This document shows positions 1 to 7,474 of a DNA stretch of 64,000 bases, one piece after another. This DNA comes from Halomonas sp. I5-271120 (GTDB taxonomy: Bacteria > Pseudomonadota > Gammaproteobacteria > Pseudomonadales > Halomonadaceae). Under the pieces are notes generated by a model. It was not told the origin of the DNA. It worked only from the letters and a program-made list of their open reading frames with translations, and did not search any database. Numbering within the stretch: position 1 is the first letter of the stretch; each line of letters opens with the position of its first letter. Where the stretch lies: positions 496,001 through 560,000 of the forward strand of contig NZ_CP130701.1 in NCBI RefSeq assembly GCF_030553075.1. Reading direction: 5' to 3'. The position numbers were made by a program, and so were the translations under genes.

Positions 1-523
1 CCTGGCGAAAATCTACGAGCGCCATCTCGGTGTCGTCCCACACCAGCGGCTCGCAGCCCTCACGCACCCTGGCCAGACGGGCCTGGGGTTCCGACAGGCC
101 GGTCAGCGACATGATCTCGTCGATGCTGAGTTCACCCATGCTGCGAAAGCGAACGCCGAGGCGCTCGCGCATCACGCCCAGCCGAGTGCGCAGGAAACTG
201 ATATCGATGCCCGGCGTCTTGACCGCCAGGCCATCGACAAAGTTCGGATCACGATCCAGGCGGGCGTGCTGCCAGGCGGGTGGCAGGCCAATCACCGCAC
301 CGTTTTCGGCAATGAAGGGAGTATCTTTCAGGCCCAGCTCCCGACGCAGCGGCATGAGCTCGGCTCGCGTCTTGCTGGTAACCGGAATCACCGCCACTCC
401 AGCGTGACGGAGACGCTCAAGCCAGGGTACGGCCGGCTGCCACTCGTAGCTGTCGTGGTCGAGCAGGGTGCCGTCGAGGTCGGTGAAGACCAGGCGAGGC
501 AGGGAGGGCGTGGCAGAGGACAT
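1..523 (-). CDS. HAD-superfamily phosphatase, mannosyl-3-phosphoglycerate phosphatase-like (3' end cut by window)
   Basis: About 174 codons are visible and the gene runs off the left edge, so the C-terminal catalytic part is missing. The N-terminus carries the HAD motif I FTDLDGTLLDH (two catalytic Asp), then motif II PVTSKT, followed by FIAENGAVI. This set is typical of the HAD-IIB branch that holds mannosyl-3-phosphoglycerate phosphatase and YedP. Family knowledge: MpgP removes phosphate to give mannosylglycerate, a compatible solute; related enzymes act on glucosyl-3-phosphoglycerate. The start at 523 is preferred over the ATG at 529 because the AGG at 532-534 sits 8 nt upstream of it but only 2 nt from the other. 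The substrate is inferred, and no synthase gene is visible in the window. Confidence 0.8.
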   Translation of the reverse strand, partial: MSSATPSLPRLVFTDLDGTLLDHDSYEWQPAVPWLERLRHAGVAVIPVTSKTRAELMPLRRELGLKDTPFIAENGAVIGLPPAWQHARLDRDPNFVDGLAVKTPGIDISFLRTRLGVMRERLGVRFRSMGELSIDEIMSLTGLSEPQARLARVREGCEPLVWDDTEMALVDFRQ

Positions 524-884
524 GGGCATTACCTGCTGGCTGGCATGAGCGTGCCAATATGAAAAAACCCTAGCACGCAGCGTGCCAGACTACTGCATTC
601 GCCATGACGCGTGGCGCAACGCTGGGTGTTGTGGGTCCTGACAGAGGCCTTTAGCACCACGATGAGGCATTCTTTCAGCAACACACCGCCACCTTGCACC
701 ATTTTAGGTCAGGATATACCTGAGCGCCGTTGGTCGACACAAAAGACGCCTACATGACGAGCTGAATGGCCATCATAACGCCACCACATTGATACAATAT
801 ATCGCCATATTATTACTGGCCATCAATGGCTTATTTTCGCTATTATCCCCTGAAGTTCACTGTTCTATTTATCGAGAAAAACGC
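524..884. other. Divergent intergenic region between phosphatase and gntK
   Basis: This 361-bp stretch has no convincing gene. It must hold the promoters for the minus-strand phosphatase and plus-strand gntK. It becomes AT-rich toward gntK. Two structures are visible: a GCACG/CGTGC hairpin at 573-585 next to an A-run at 562-567 (reads as stem plus U-run on the minus strand, inside the phosphatase leader), and a small palindrome at 709-723. An in-frame extension of gntK back to 789 is hydrophobic but looks fortuitous. Confidence 0.5.
709..723. promoter_or_regulatory. Small palindrome upstream of gntK, possible operator
   Basis: TCAGG, five bases, CCTGA: a perfect 5-bp inverted repeat with an AT-only-type spacer, about 160 nt upstream of gntK. 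It is of operator size but no regulator can be assigned; it does not match the E. coli GntR box. Weak call based on symmetry alone. Confidence 0.25.
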
Positions 885-1400
885 ATGAATACCTCGCCAC
901 TCACTCTACTCGTCATGGGCGTTTCCGGCTCGGGTAAATCGCATATCGGACACCTGCTTGCCCAGGCAATCCATGCCGACTTCATTGATGCCGACGACCA
1001 TCACAGCGAGAACAGTATCGCCAAGATGGCGCGAGGAGAGCCGCTGAATGATAACGATCGTCAAGGCTGGCTGCTGACGCTTGCGAATCTTTACCGCGAC
1101 TATCGCGAACAGGGGAAAGATGTCGTCATCGGCTGCTCGGCACTGAAACACCGCTACCGTGACGTGCTGCGCCAAGGCGCTCCCGAACTGAAAATCCTTT
1201 ATCTTCATGGCTCACGGGAAGTATTGATGGAGCGCTTGGGCGGTCGTAGCGGCCACTTCTTTACCGGTGAACACATGCTGAACAGCCAGCTTGCCGATCT
1301 CGAGATGCCGGAAGAAGCCGAGGCCGTTCGCCTGGATATCCGTCAGTCGCCTGAAGGCATTGTGACGGACTTTCTGTCGCGATCCGGCATTCAGCGCTGA
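885..1400 (+). CDS. gntK: Gluconate kinase (gluconokinase)
   Basis: 171 aa, the usual GntK length. It phosphorylates D-gluconate with ATP to 6-phosphogluconate, the substrate of Edd in the ED pathway encoded further along this window. Visible motifs: P-loop GVSGSGKS near residue 11-18, DADDHH and the hallmark GEPLNDNDRQGWL, then GCSALKHRYRD and the GHFF motif. The ATG at 885 follows GAGA at about 8 nt; the longer in-frame start at 789 would add 32 unrelated residues and is rejected. It converges with the TRAP operon, and a terminator follows at 1473-1513. Cytoplasmic. The link with the neighbouring TRAP importer (gluconate or a related sugar acid as its substrate) is inference. Confidence 0.95.
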   Translation: MNTSPLTLLVMGVSGSGKSHIGHLLAQAIHADFIDADDHHSENSIAKMARGEPLNDNDRQGWLLTLANLYRDYREQGKDVVIGCSALKHRYRDVLRQGAPELKILYLHGSREVLMERLGGRSGHFFTGEHMLNSQLADLEMPEEAEAVRLDIRQSPEGIVTDFLSRSGIQR

Positions 1401-1472
1401 GCGAGCACTTCGAAAGAAGAACCTCAAAAGAAAATCCTCGAAACAAGCACCTCGAAAGACAACCTCAAGCCC

Positions 1473-1513
1473 AAGTGCCATGAGTCTCGACATGGCGCTT
1501 ACCTTCAATTTTT
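1473..1513 (+). terminator. Rho-independent terminator of gntK
   Basis: A 10-bp stem (1473-1482 with 1491-1500, one G-U pair) with an 8-nt loop is followed after eight bases by five T (1509-1513). It lies 73 nt past the gntK stop. The gap before the T run makes it moderate rather than strong. Confidence 0.6.
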
Positions 1514-1750
1514 GGCATCAACTCCCTACTCTTTTTCACCTCCCACCTGATATTTTCCTCATAGATCTGCACCCTCTTAGGCAATACGTCTCTATCGGCA
1601 CGCTGCTTTGCCTTATTCTTAATAATCGTTCCTGATTTCACTCTTTATGTGGCTCTTCATTCTGTGCTTAATATCATGCCATCGACGCTTCACCAGGCAT
1701 GAATTTTCGCTGCCCAACTGATGCACCTTCGGCTAATCAACTTGGTTTTT

Positions 1751-1771
1751 TGTTATCACTGATTGATAACA
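1751..1771. promoter_or_regulatory. Perfect palindrome TGTTATCA-N5-TGATAACA
   Basis: An 8-bp inverted repeat with 5-nt spacer in the AT-rich convergent region. It has the size and symmetry of a repressor operator, but no gene on either strand starts nearby, and the A/T runs are on the wrong side for a terminator. Function unknown. Confidence 0.3.
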
Positions 1772-1790
1772 GCGCCCCCCGCAGAGCCTT

Positions 1791-1828
1791 AAATGAAAAA
1801 CGCCCCGACCATTCGCATGGTCGGGACG
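1791..1828 (-). terminator. Rho-independent terminator of the TRAP operon
   Basis: Minus-strand reading gives a 12-bp stem with one mismatch (1801-1812 with 1817-1828) and a 4-nt loop, followed by five T and an AT-rich tail. It lies 46 nt past the dctM stop. Confidence 0.85.
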
Positions 1829-1874
1829 TTCGGTCAGGCGTATTCCATGGCGATCACGAACGAAGTGTCGTGAA

Positions 1875-3176
1875 TCAGACCAGCCACATGGCCAGATCGG
1901 GGAAGAACAGCAGCAGGAACAGCACGCACAGCTGAATGGCGATAAACGGCAGCAGCGATACGAAGATGTCCTTGAGGCTGATGCTGGGCGGCGCCACCCC
2001 CTTCAGATAGAAGGCAGCTGGGCCGAACGGTGGCGACAGGAAGGAGACCTGCATGTTGACCGCGAACAGGATGCCGAACCAGATCGGGCTATAGCCCAAC
2101 TGCTCGACGATCGGCACGAAGATCGGCAGGGCCAGCATCGCCACCCCGATCCAGTCGAGGAACATGCCCAGCACCAGCAGGATCGCCATCATCACCAGCA
2201 GGATCACGATCGGCTCAACGTCCATGCCGAGGATCACCTGCGAGATGAAACGGTTACCGCCCATCAGGTTATAGACCCCAACCAGCGCCGCGGCACCGAT
2301 ACCGATCCAGATGATCATGCCACAGGTGGTCATGGTCTGGCCGAGGCTTGCATGCAAGGTCTTGAAGGAAAACTCACCGCGCAGCACGATCGCCAGCAGC
2401 ACCCCGAACACGCCCATCGCCGCCGCTTCGGTGACCGAGGCCACACCGCCGTAGATCGTGCCCAGCACCATGAAGGCGATCAGCCCCGGCACCATGATGG
2501 CCCTGAGTGCCTGCCAACGATTGGAGAAGCCGTCTTCACGATCAGCATCGGTCATCGGTGGCCCCATCGCCGGGTTGCGCATGCAGCGCACCAGCACATA
2601 GGCGATGTAGGAGCCCATCAGGATCACCGCGGGCGTGATCGCGGCGGTAAACAGATCGGCGATCGATACGCTGGCAATCAGGCCATAGATGATCAGCACG
2701 ATCGAGGGCGGCATCATGGTGCCGAGGGCACCGCCCGCACAGACCACACCGATCGACAGGTGCTTGTCATAGCCCAGTCGCAGCATCTGCGGCAAGGCCA
2801 GAATACCCAGCAGCACGATCTCGCCGCCGATAATGCCGGACAGCGCCGCCAGGAAGAAAGCCACCACGATGGTCTGAACGGCGACCCCGCCAGGCAGGCG
2901 GCCGGCAAAGACCCGCATGGCGTTGAAGAGATCCTTGGCTATCCCCGATCGGTCAAGTAACGAGGCCATCAACACGAACATCGGCACTGCCACCAGCGAA
3001 TACTCGGTAACGAAGCCAAATACCCGGCTGGTGACCAGCGGCAAGGCGTTGCCGCCGAACCAGCCGAAGGTGAAAACGAGGGCCACCAGGCCAGTGATGA
3101 AGGCCAGCGGCAGGCCCGTCACCAGCAGCGCAAAGATGGCGGTAACCAATAACAGCGTTCCGTCGGCGATATCCAT
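1875..3176 (-). CDS. dctM: TRAP transporter large membrane subunit (DctM family)
   Basis: 433 aa, a normal DctM length, with about a dozen hydrophobic segments throughout and the family's PGGVAVQT, SGIIGGEI and MMPPSIVLIIYG stretches. It forms the sodium-driven import channel together with DctQ and receives substrate from the periplasmic DctP. Its ATG shares a base with the dctQ stop (TAATG at 3174-3178), so translation is probably coupled. It is the last gene of the operon and is followed by a strong terminator. The C-terminal half contains LSPPFGPAAFYLKG, typical of this family. Substrate not readable from the sequence. Confidence 0.93.
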   Translation of the reverse strand: MDIADGTLLLVTAIFALLVTGLPLAFITGLVALVFTFGWFGGNALPLVTSRVFGFVTEYSLVAVPMFVLMASLLDRSGIAKDLFNAMRVFAGRLPGGVAVQTIVVAFFLAALSGIIGGEIVLLGILALPQMLRLGYDKHLSIGVVCAGGALGTMMPPSIVLIIYGLIASVSIADLFTAAITPAVILMGSYIAYVLVRCMRNPAMGPPMTDADREDGFSNRWQALRAIMVPGLIAFMVLGTIYGGVASVTEAAAMGVFGVLLAIVLRGEFSFKTLHASLGQTMTTCGMIIWIGIGAAALVGVYNLMGGNRFISQVILGMDVEPIVILLVMMAILLVLGMFLDWIGVAMLALPIFVPIVEQLGYSPIWFGILFAVNMQVSFLSPPFGPAAFYLKGVAPPSISLKDIFVSLLPFIAIQLCVLFLLLFFPDLAMWLV

Positions 3177-3793
3177 TACCGGCTCCCCTCAGCGTTCGTG
3201 GTCGGCTTGGCGCGCAGCGACTGGATGCTATGAATCAACGCCTGAATGCTCATGACAATCAGCGAGACCATGATGATGCCCTTGACGAAGGCCGGAAACG
3301 GCGGGTTCCAGGAGGTGCCCGAACGCTCCAGCGACCAGTCGCCAAACGGATTGTGGGAGGCATCCCAGAACATCACGAAGGCGGCGTAGCTCATCGCTAG
3401 GCAGAAGCCCAGCGTCACCAGATCATTGAAGCGATCCAGCCAGACCTTGAGCCGCGGACCGGCGTGGTCGTAGAGCACGCGTACGCGAATATGCTGGTTG
3501 CCGGCCAATGCCGCGGGGCCACCCAGGGCAAAGCTCACGGCCACCAGCATGACCACGCTCTCATGCACCCAGGAGGTCGGCGAATCGAAGCCGTAGCGCA
3601 TGATGACCTCGAAGACGCTGATGCCCATGGCGATGAATACCAGCCAGGCGGCACCTCGGGCACACCAGGTCACTCCGTGATCGAAGGCGCTGCGCGTCGG
3701 ATCACTCGGCTCAGGCTCCCCCGCGGTGGCGGCGACCAGCTCGTCGTCGCGCGTCACGCCGGCCGCCTCGTGGCGTTGGGATTGTCGAGACAT
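3176..3793 (-). CDS. dctQ: TRAP transporter small membrane subunit (DctQ family)
   Basis: 205 aa with four hydrophobic helices, preceded by a soluble N-terminus of about 45 residues that is longer than in many DctQ proteins. The characteristic region is EVIMRYGFDSPTSWVHE followed by GGPAALAGNQHIRV. DctQ scaffolds DctM in the inner membrane. The ATG at 3793 has GAGAGG 7 nt upstream; an upstream TTG in the same frame at 3808 overlaps that Shine-Dalgarno and is rejected. The stop overlaps the start of dctM by one base. Confidence 0.9.
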   Translation of the reverse strand: MSRQSQRHEAAGVTRDDELVAATAGEPEPSDPTRSAFDHGVTWCARGAAWLVFIAMGISVFEVIMRYGFDSPTSWVHESVVMLVAVSFALGGPAALAGNQHIRVRVLYDHAGPRLKVWLDRFNDLVTLGFCLAMSYAAFVMFWDASHNPFGDWSLERSGTSWNPPFPAFVKGIIMVSLIVMSIQALIHSIQSLRAKPTTNAEGSR

Positions 3794-3862
3794 GACGTTT
3801 CCTCTCAAATGAACAGGGACGACGGCACCACCACCGGGCGCTCGGTGACGGTGCCGTCGACG

Positions 3863-3890
3863 CGGGGCCGGAATCCAGGTCCCGGCCCCG
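3863..3890 (-). other. GC-rich hairpin between dctP and dctQ
   Basis: A perfect 9-bp stem (3863-3871 with 3882-3890) lies 7 nt past the dctP stop, with no U-run. Such stem-loops after the first gene of binding-protein operons often protect the upstream mRNA and give more binding protein than membrane subunit. That role is inferred. Confidence 0.55.
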
Positions 3891-3896
3891 GGCGGG

Positions 3897-4946
3897 TTAC
3901 ATCAGGTTATGGTCCTGCAGATAGCTGACCACGGAGTCGTAGTACTTCTGGGTGATCTCGTTCTTCTCGGCCCAGACCGCCCACTCTTCCTTGGCGATAT
4001 TGCGGAACTTGGCACGCTCTTCGGCCGGCATGTCGATAATCTCGATGTTCGGATCCTCGTTCACCTTCTTCACCGCCGCGAGATCCCGCGCCTTGAGCAT
4101 GGCCACCATTTCATAGGACATGCTGTCGACGGAGGTCTCGAGGATGGCCTTCAGATCAGCCGGCAGGCCGTCCCAGATGTCCTTGTTGAGCGAAATCGCC
4201 ACCATCGGCAGCGAGTGGAAGCCCGGATAGTTCGGATAAGGCGCGAACTCGTAGAGACCCTGGTCGTAGTTGGTGGCAAAGACCGTGTAGTCGGCGGCGT
4301 CGATCACGCCCTTCTCGAGAGCGGTATAAACCTCGGACCCCGGCAGGTTGACCGGCGTGGCGCCGGCCTTCTCGAAGATGTTGTAAACCATCCCCTGAGG
4401 CGCACGCAGCTTGAGACCTTCGAGGTCTTCGACGGAGCGAATCGGGCGCTTGGAGGGCAGTGCCTCGAGGCCAGTGGCAGCCGCACCAATCAGGTGCACA
4501 CCGTAGGGCTCGGCCAACTCGTTGTAGATGTCCTCGCCGCCGGCGTAATTCATGTAGTCAAGAAACTCCACCGGGTCGCCCCAGGCGCCCACCAGATTGC
4601 CCATCATGCCGAAGGCCGGGTTCTGACCGGAGAAGTAGCTCGGGTCGGTCATGTGGCCCTGGAGGATGTTGGCACTCACCGCCTGCAGGGTTTCGGTCGC
4701 CCCGACCACGGCGTTGACCGGCAGAATCTCGATCTCGATACGACCGCCGGACATGGTGTTGACGTTCTCGGCCCAGGCCTTCTTGAGCTCGAACTGCGGC
4801 TCACCGGAGGTCTCCGAGGTCTGGAAGGTCCATTCGTATTCTGCCGCCTGGGCGCCGAAAGCCATGGAGCCGAGCACGGCCGCCGTCAGGGCCTTGAGGG
4901 CGAAAGGCTTGAGAGCGGAAGACTTGATAGGCGTGACGTTTTTCAT
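3897..4946 (-). CDS. dctP: TRAP transporter periplasmic solute-binding protein (DctP family, keto-acid/sugar-acid branch)
   Basis: 349 aa. A signal peptide of about 34 residues ends in FGAQA before AEYEW. The mature protein has SGGRIEIEILP and ILQGHMTDPSYFSGQNPAF early on, LKLRAPQGM in the middle, then LPGSEVYTALEKGVIDAADY, a block typical of the TakP/keto-acid-lactate type of DctP (family knowledge). The ATG at 4946 has GAGG 9 nt upstream; an in-frame ATG at 4964 has no ribosome site. It lies 81 bp after the regulator gene and is probably co-transcribed with it. Since gntK is adjacent, gluconate or another sugar acid is a plausible ligand, but this is inference. Confidence 0.9.
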   Translation of the reverse strand: MKNVTPIKSSALKPFALKALTAAVLGSMAFGAQAAEYEWTFQTSETSGEPQFELKKAWAENVNTMSGGRIEIEILPVNAVVGATETLQAVSANILQGHMTDPSYFSGQNPAFGMMGNLVGAWGDPVEFLDYMNYAGGEDIYNELAEPYGVHLIGAAATGLEALPSKRPIRSVEDLEGLKLRAPQGMVYNIFEKAGATPVNLPGSEVYTALEKGVIDAADYTVFATNYDQGLYEFAPYPNYPGFHSLPMVAISLNKDIWDGLPADLKAILETSVDSMSYEMVAMLKARDLAAVKKVNEDPNIEIIDMPAEERAKFRNIAKEEWAVWAEKNEITQKYYDSVVSYLQDHNLM

Positions 4947-5027
4947 GGTGCGTTTCCTCGTCATCGGTTGAGAGTGAGGTTGTTGTTACCGGTACGCGAA
5001 GGCACCGCGGACGGCCCGATCACATCG

Positions 5028-5816
5028 TCATGACGCGGGCGGCAATGCACCCGGAAGGCGCAAATGAGAAAGCGGCGTGGCAAAGATGCTATCGATGCCC
5101 AGATCCAGCCCGGTGCGTTCGAGAACGCGCAGAGCGGCCTGCTCGGCCTCTTCGGGGCGACGCAGACGAATGGCCTCCATCAGTTGACGATGGCGTTCCA
5201 TGCTGTCCTGCAACTCGTCGGCGCTGTGGTTCGAGGTCTCGACCAGTAGCGCAATCGCCGGCTTGAGCACATGGCTGATCTGAGACCACAGCAGGTTGTG
5301 TGTGGCCGCGAAGATCGCTTCATGGAAGGCCACGTCGTGATCGTCATGACTGACGTCCTGATGGCAATGGTCGGGCGACTCCAGCGCCTTGATCATGCCC
5401 AGATAAGCGGTCTCGATCTCGTTCAGATCGGCGGCAGTGGCATGCTCCGCTGCCAGGCGAGCCACGAAAGGCTCCACCGCTACCCGGAAAGCGAAAATCT
5501 CCTGACGGATGCGCGGGTTCGGCTGGGCGAACCGCGCCATCCAGTCGCTGACCCTTGGATCCAGCAGATGCCACTGCGCCAGCTCCTGGACGCGACTACC
5601 CTGCCCCGAGATGCGCTTGATCATGCCGGCGGCTACCAGAGACTGCAGAGCGCTGCGCACGGTACTGCGGCTCACGCCATAGGTCGCGCAGAGGTCGAGC
5701 TCCTTGGGCACGAAGTCGCCCGGCGCATAGACACCGCCGAAGATGGCCTCGGCCAGCTGTTCGGCGATATCCGGCCGCGTGGCGCGACTGCTTGTAGTGG
5801 AAGGTGCTTGGCCCAT
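5028..5816 (-). CDS. GntR-family transcriptional regulator, FadR (FCD) subfamily
   Basis: 262 aa. An N-terminal winged helix-turn-helix (about residues 15-80; ELDLCATYGVSRSTVRSALQSL, shown here as ELDLCATYGVSRSTVR in part) is followed by QWHLLDPRVSDWM, a linker block common in sugar-acid regulators such as DgoR, and then an all-helical FCD ligand domain with metal-type His residues (DHDVAFHEAIF, RHRQLMEAI). It heads the TRAP operon (stop 81 nt before dctP) and a palindromic site lies 37 nt upstream of its start, so it is likely an autoregulated local repressor of uptake. Ligand unknown; a sugar acid is likely. Confidence 0.88.
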   Translation of the reverse strand: MGQAPSTTSSRATRPDIAEQLAEAIFGGVYAPGDFVPKELDLCATYGVSRSTVRSALQSLVAAGMIKRISGQGSRVQELAQWHLLDPRVSDWMARFAQPNPRIRQEIFAFRVAVEPFVARLAAEHATAADLNEIETAYLGMIKALESPDHCHQDVSHDDHDVAFHEAIFAATHNLLWSQISHVLKPAIALLVETSNHSADELQDSMERHRQLMEAIRLRRPEEAEQAALRVLERTGLDLGIDSIFATPLSHLRLPGALPPAS

Positions 5817-5852
5817 GAGGGAACCTGCCCGGCGTGTCTGTTTGTTGAATCG

Positions 5853-5889
5853 CTATGTCTGACATAGGATCAACCAACAACGGACATAG
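5853..5889 (-). promoter_or_regulatory. Candidate operator of the FadR-type regulator
   Basis: CTATGTCTGACATAG (5853-5867) is a near-perfect 15-bp palindrome with core GTC-T-GAC, fitting the GT-N3-AC core bound by many FadR-subfamily proteins (family knowledge). A further half-site GACATAG follows at 5883-5889. It lies just upstream of the regulator and so of the whole regulator-TRAP operon. Assignment is by position and symmetry. Confidence 0.6.
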
Positions 5890-5950
5890 CGCCTTTAGAC
5901 CATGGTCGCGTTTTCAACATCGGAATCGCCCAGAAGCGACTCGCAGCCAC

Positions 5951-5984
5951 AAAAAAACGCCCCAGCCAGTGTGGCCGGGGCGTT
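5951..5984 (-). terminator. Rho-independent terminator of glyA
   Basis: On the minus strand a 13-bp stem with one mismatch (5956-5968 with 5972-5984) and a 3-nt loop is followed by a run of seven T. It lies 39 nt past the glyA stop and separates glyA from the regulator-TRAP operon. Confidence 0.9.
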
Positions 5985-6023
5985 GTCATGTACCGCCAGG
6001 AAATCAGGCGGTCGGAATCAGGC

Positions 6024-7289
6024 TCAGTCGCGATAGACCGGGAAACGGGCGCAAACCGCTTCGACCTTGGCCTGAACCTCGGATTCGACGGCGCTGGAAT
6101 CACCGCTGACCATGGCGTCTAGGATGTCACAGATCCAAGTGGCTAGATCACGGCATTCGGTCTCACCAAAGCCGCGGGTAGTGACAGCCGGCGTGCCGAT
6201 GCGCAGGCCGGACGTGACGAACGGGCTCTGCGGGTCGCCCGGCACGGCGTTCTTGTTGACGGTGATATGGGCACGGCCCAGAGCGGCGTCCGCGTCCTTG
6301 CCGGTCAGGCCCTGCTTGATCAGCGACAGCAGGAAAAGGTGATCCTCGGTGCCGCCGGACACGATGTCGAAGCCGCGCTCGATGAAGACCTTGGCCATGA
6401 CCTGGGCGTTCTTGACCACCTGTTGCTGGTAGGCCTTGAAGCCCGGCTCCATGGCTTCCTTGAAGCAGATCGCTTTGGCGGCGATGACGTGCTCGAGCGG
6501 GCCACCCTGGCCGCCCGGGAAGACGGCAGACTGCAGCTTCTTCTCGATATCGGCATTGCCTTCGGCGGACAGGATCAGGCCGCCGCGCGGGCCGCGCAGG
6601 GTCTTGTGGGTGGTGGTGGTAACCACGTGGGCATGCGGCAGCGGCGTCGGGTAGACACCGGCAGCGACCAGGCCAGCCACGTGGGCCATATCGACCAACA
6701 GGTAGGCGCCCACTTCGTCGGCGATCTCGCGGAACTTGGCCCAGTCGATGATCTGGGAATAGGCGGAGAAGCCGGCGATGATCATCTTCGGCTTGTGCTC
6801 GCGCGCCAGGCGCGCGACCTCCTCGTAATCGATCAGGCCGCTGTCGTCGAGACCGTACTGGATGGCTTCGTAGTGCTTGCCCGAGAAGTTCGGCTTGGCA
6901 CCGTGAGTCAGGTGACCACCGGCGTCGAGGCTCATGCCGAGGATGGTATCACCCGGCTTGACCAACGCTTGGAAGACTGCGCCGTTGGCCTGGGAGCCGG
7001 AGTGCGGCTGAACGTTGGCATAGCTTGCCCCGAACAGCTCCTTGGCGTAATCGATGGCCAACTGCTCGACGATGTCGACATACTCGCAGCCGCCGTAGTA
7101 GCGCTTGCCCGGATAGCCTTCCGCATACTTGTTGGTCAGCTGCGAGCCCTGCGCTTCCATCACTCGCGGGCTGGCGTAGTTTTCGGAAGCGATCAGTTCG
7201 ATATGCGCTTCCTGGCGAGCAGTTTCCTTCTGCATCGCCTCAAGCAGAGCATCATCGAATCCGGCAATCTGCATGTCACGGCTGAACAT
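6024..7289 (-). CDS. glyA: Serine hydroxymethyltransferase
   Basis: 421 aa, the usual bacterial length. It converts serine and tetrahydrofolate to glycine and 5,10-methylene-THF, the main source of one-carbon units. The PLP lysine is K229 in [23 protein letters not shown] (about 34-40) and [11 protein letters not shown] (197-207) are also diagnostic. The ATG at 7289 ([10 protein letters not shown]) matches the family N-terminus and has GAGG 10 nt upstream; the in-frame extension back to 7412 is not conserved and is rejected. Single-gene unit with its own terminator. Confidence 0.98.
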   Translation of the reverse strand: MFSRDMQIAGFDDALLEAMQKETARQEAHIELIASENYASPRVMEAQGSQLTNKYAEGYPGKRYYGGCEYVDIVEQLAIDYAKELFGASYANVQPHSGSQANGAVFQALVKPGDTILGMSLDAGGHLTHGAKPNFSGKHYEAIQYGLDDSGLIDYEEVARLAREHKPKMIIAGFSAYSQIIDWAKFREIADEVGAYLLVDMAHVAGLVAAGVYPTPLPHAHVVTTTTHKTLRGPRGGLILSAEGNADIEKKLQSAVFPGGQGGPLEHVIAAKAICFKEAMEPGFKAYQQQVVKNAQVMAKVFIERGFDIVSGGTEDHLFLLSLIKQGLTGKDADAALGRAHITVNKNAVPGDPQSPFVTSGLRIGTPAVTTRGFGETECRDLATWICDILDAMVSGDSSAVESEVQAKVEAVCARFPVYRD

Positions 7290-7392
7290 CGTCGTTGGTC
7301 CTCGAGCTAGGGGGGGTGAAACGATGCCGTCATAATACCGCAGCCAAGGGCGCCTTTCACATGAAAGCCGGTCATCCCGTGCTCGATAATTT

Positions 7393-7429
7393 CTCACCTT
7401 GGCTTTAGTCACGCTAAAGCCAAGGTGAG
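7393..7429. other. Perfect 16-bp inverted repeat between PPK2 gene and glyA
   Basis: Arms 7393-7408 and 7414-7429 are exact complements with a 5-nt loop. No T run of useful length follows on either strand (on the minus strand GAAATTAT). It lies after the PPK2 stop and about 105 bp before glyA, so it could end the PPK2 transcript or act in the glyA leader or promoter. Confidence 0.6.
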
Positions 7430-7474
7430 CCCCACGGAGAAGACAGCCATGCGACGCGCCCCTATCGGCCGACC

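Larger units (their letters stand above)
1401..1874. other. Convergent intergenic region, AT-rich, between gntK and dctM
   Basis: No gene is supported in these 474 bp. The segment holds two imperfect direct repeats of about 21 bp (starting near 1406 and 1448, each reading roughly CTCGAAAGACAACCTCAA), the gntK terminator, a clearly AT-richer stretch from about 1500 to 1790, a perfect palindrome at 1751-1771, and the dctM terminator at 1791-1828. The base composition change could mark an old insertion scar; nothing in it resembles a transposase or integrase. Confidence 0.5.

Noticed and set aside
562..585. Hairpin plus T run on the minus strand before the phosphatase start
   Set aside because: The stem is only five base pairs and no upstream minus-strand gene needs ending; attenuation is possible but not supported.
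789..884. Hydrophobic N-terminal extension of gluconate kinase
   Set aside because: GntK is cytoplasmic and starts right at the P-loop region; the extension comes from AT-rich promoter sequence.
3909..5033. 374-codon open frame opposite dctP
   Set aside because: Antisense to a conserved binding protein with signal peptide; no motif.
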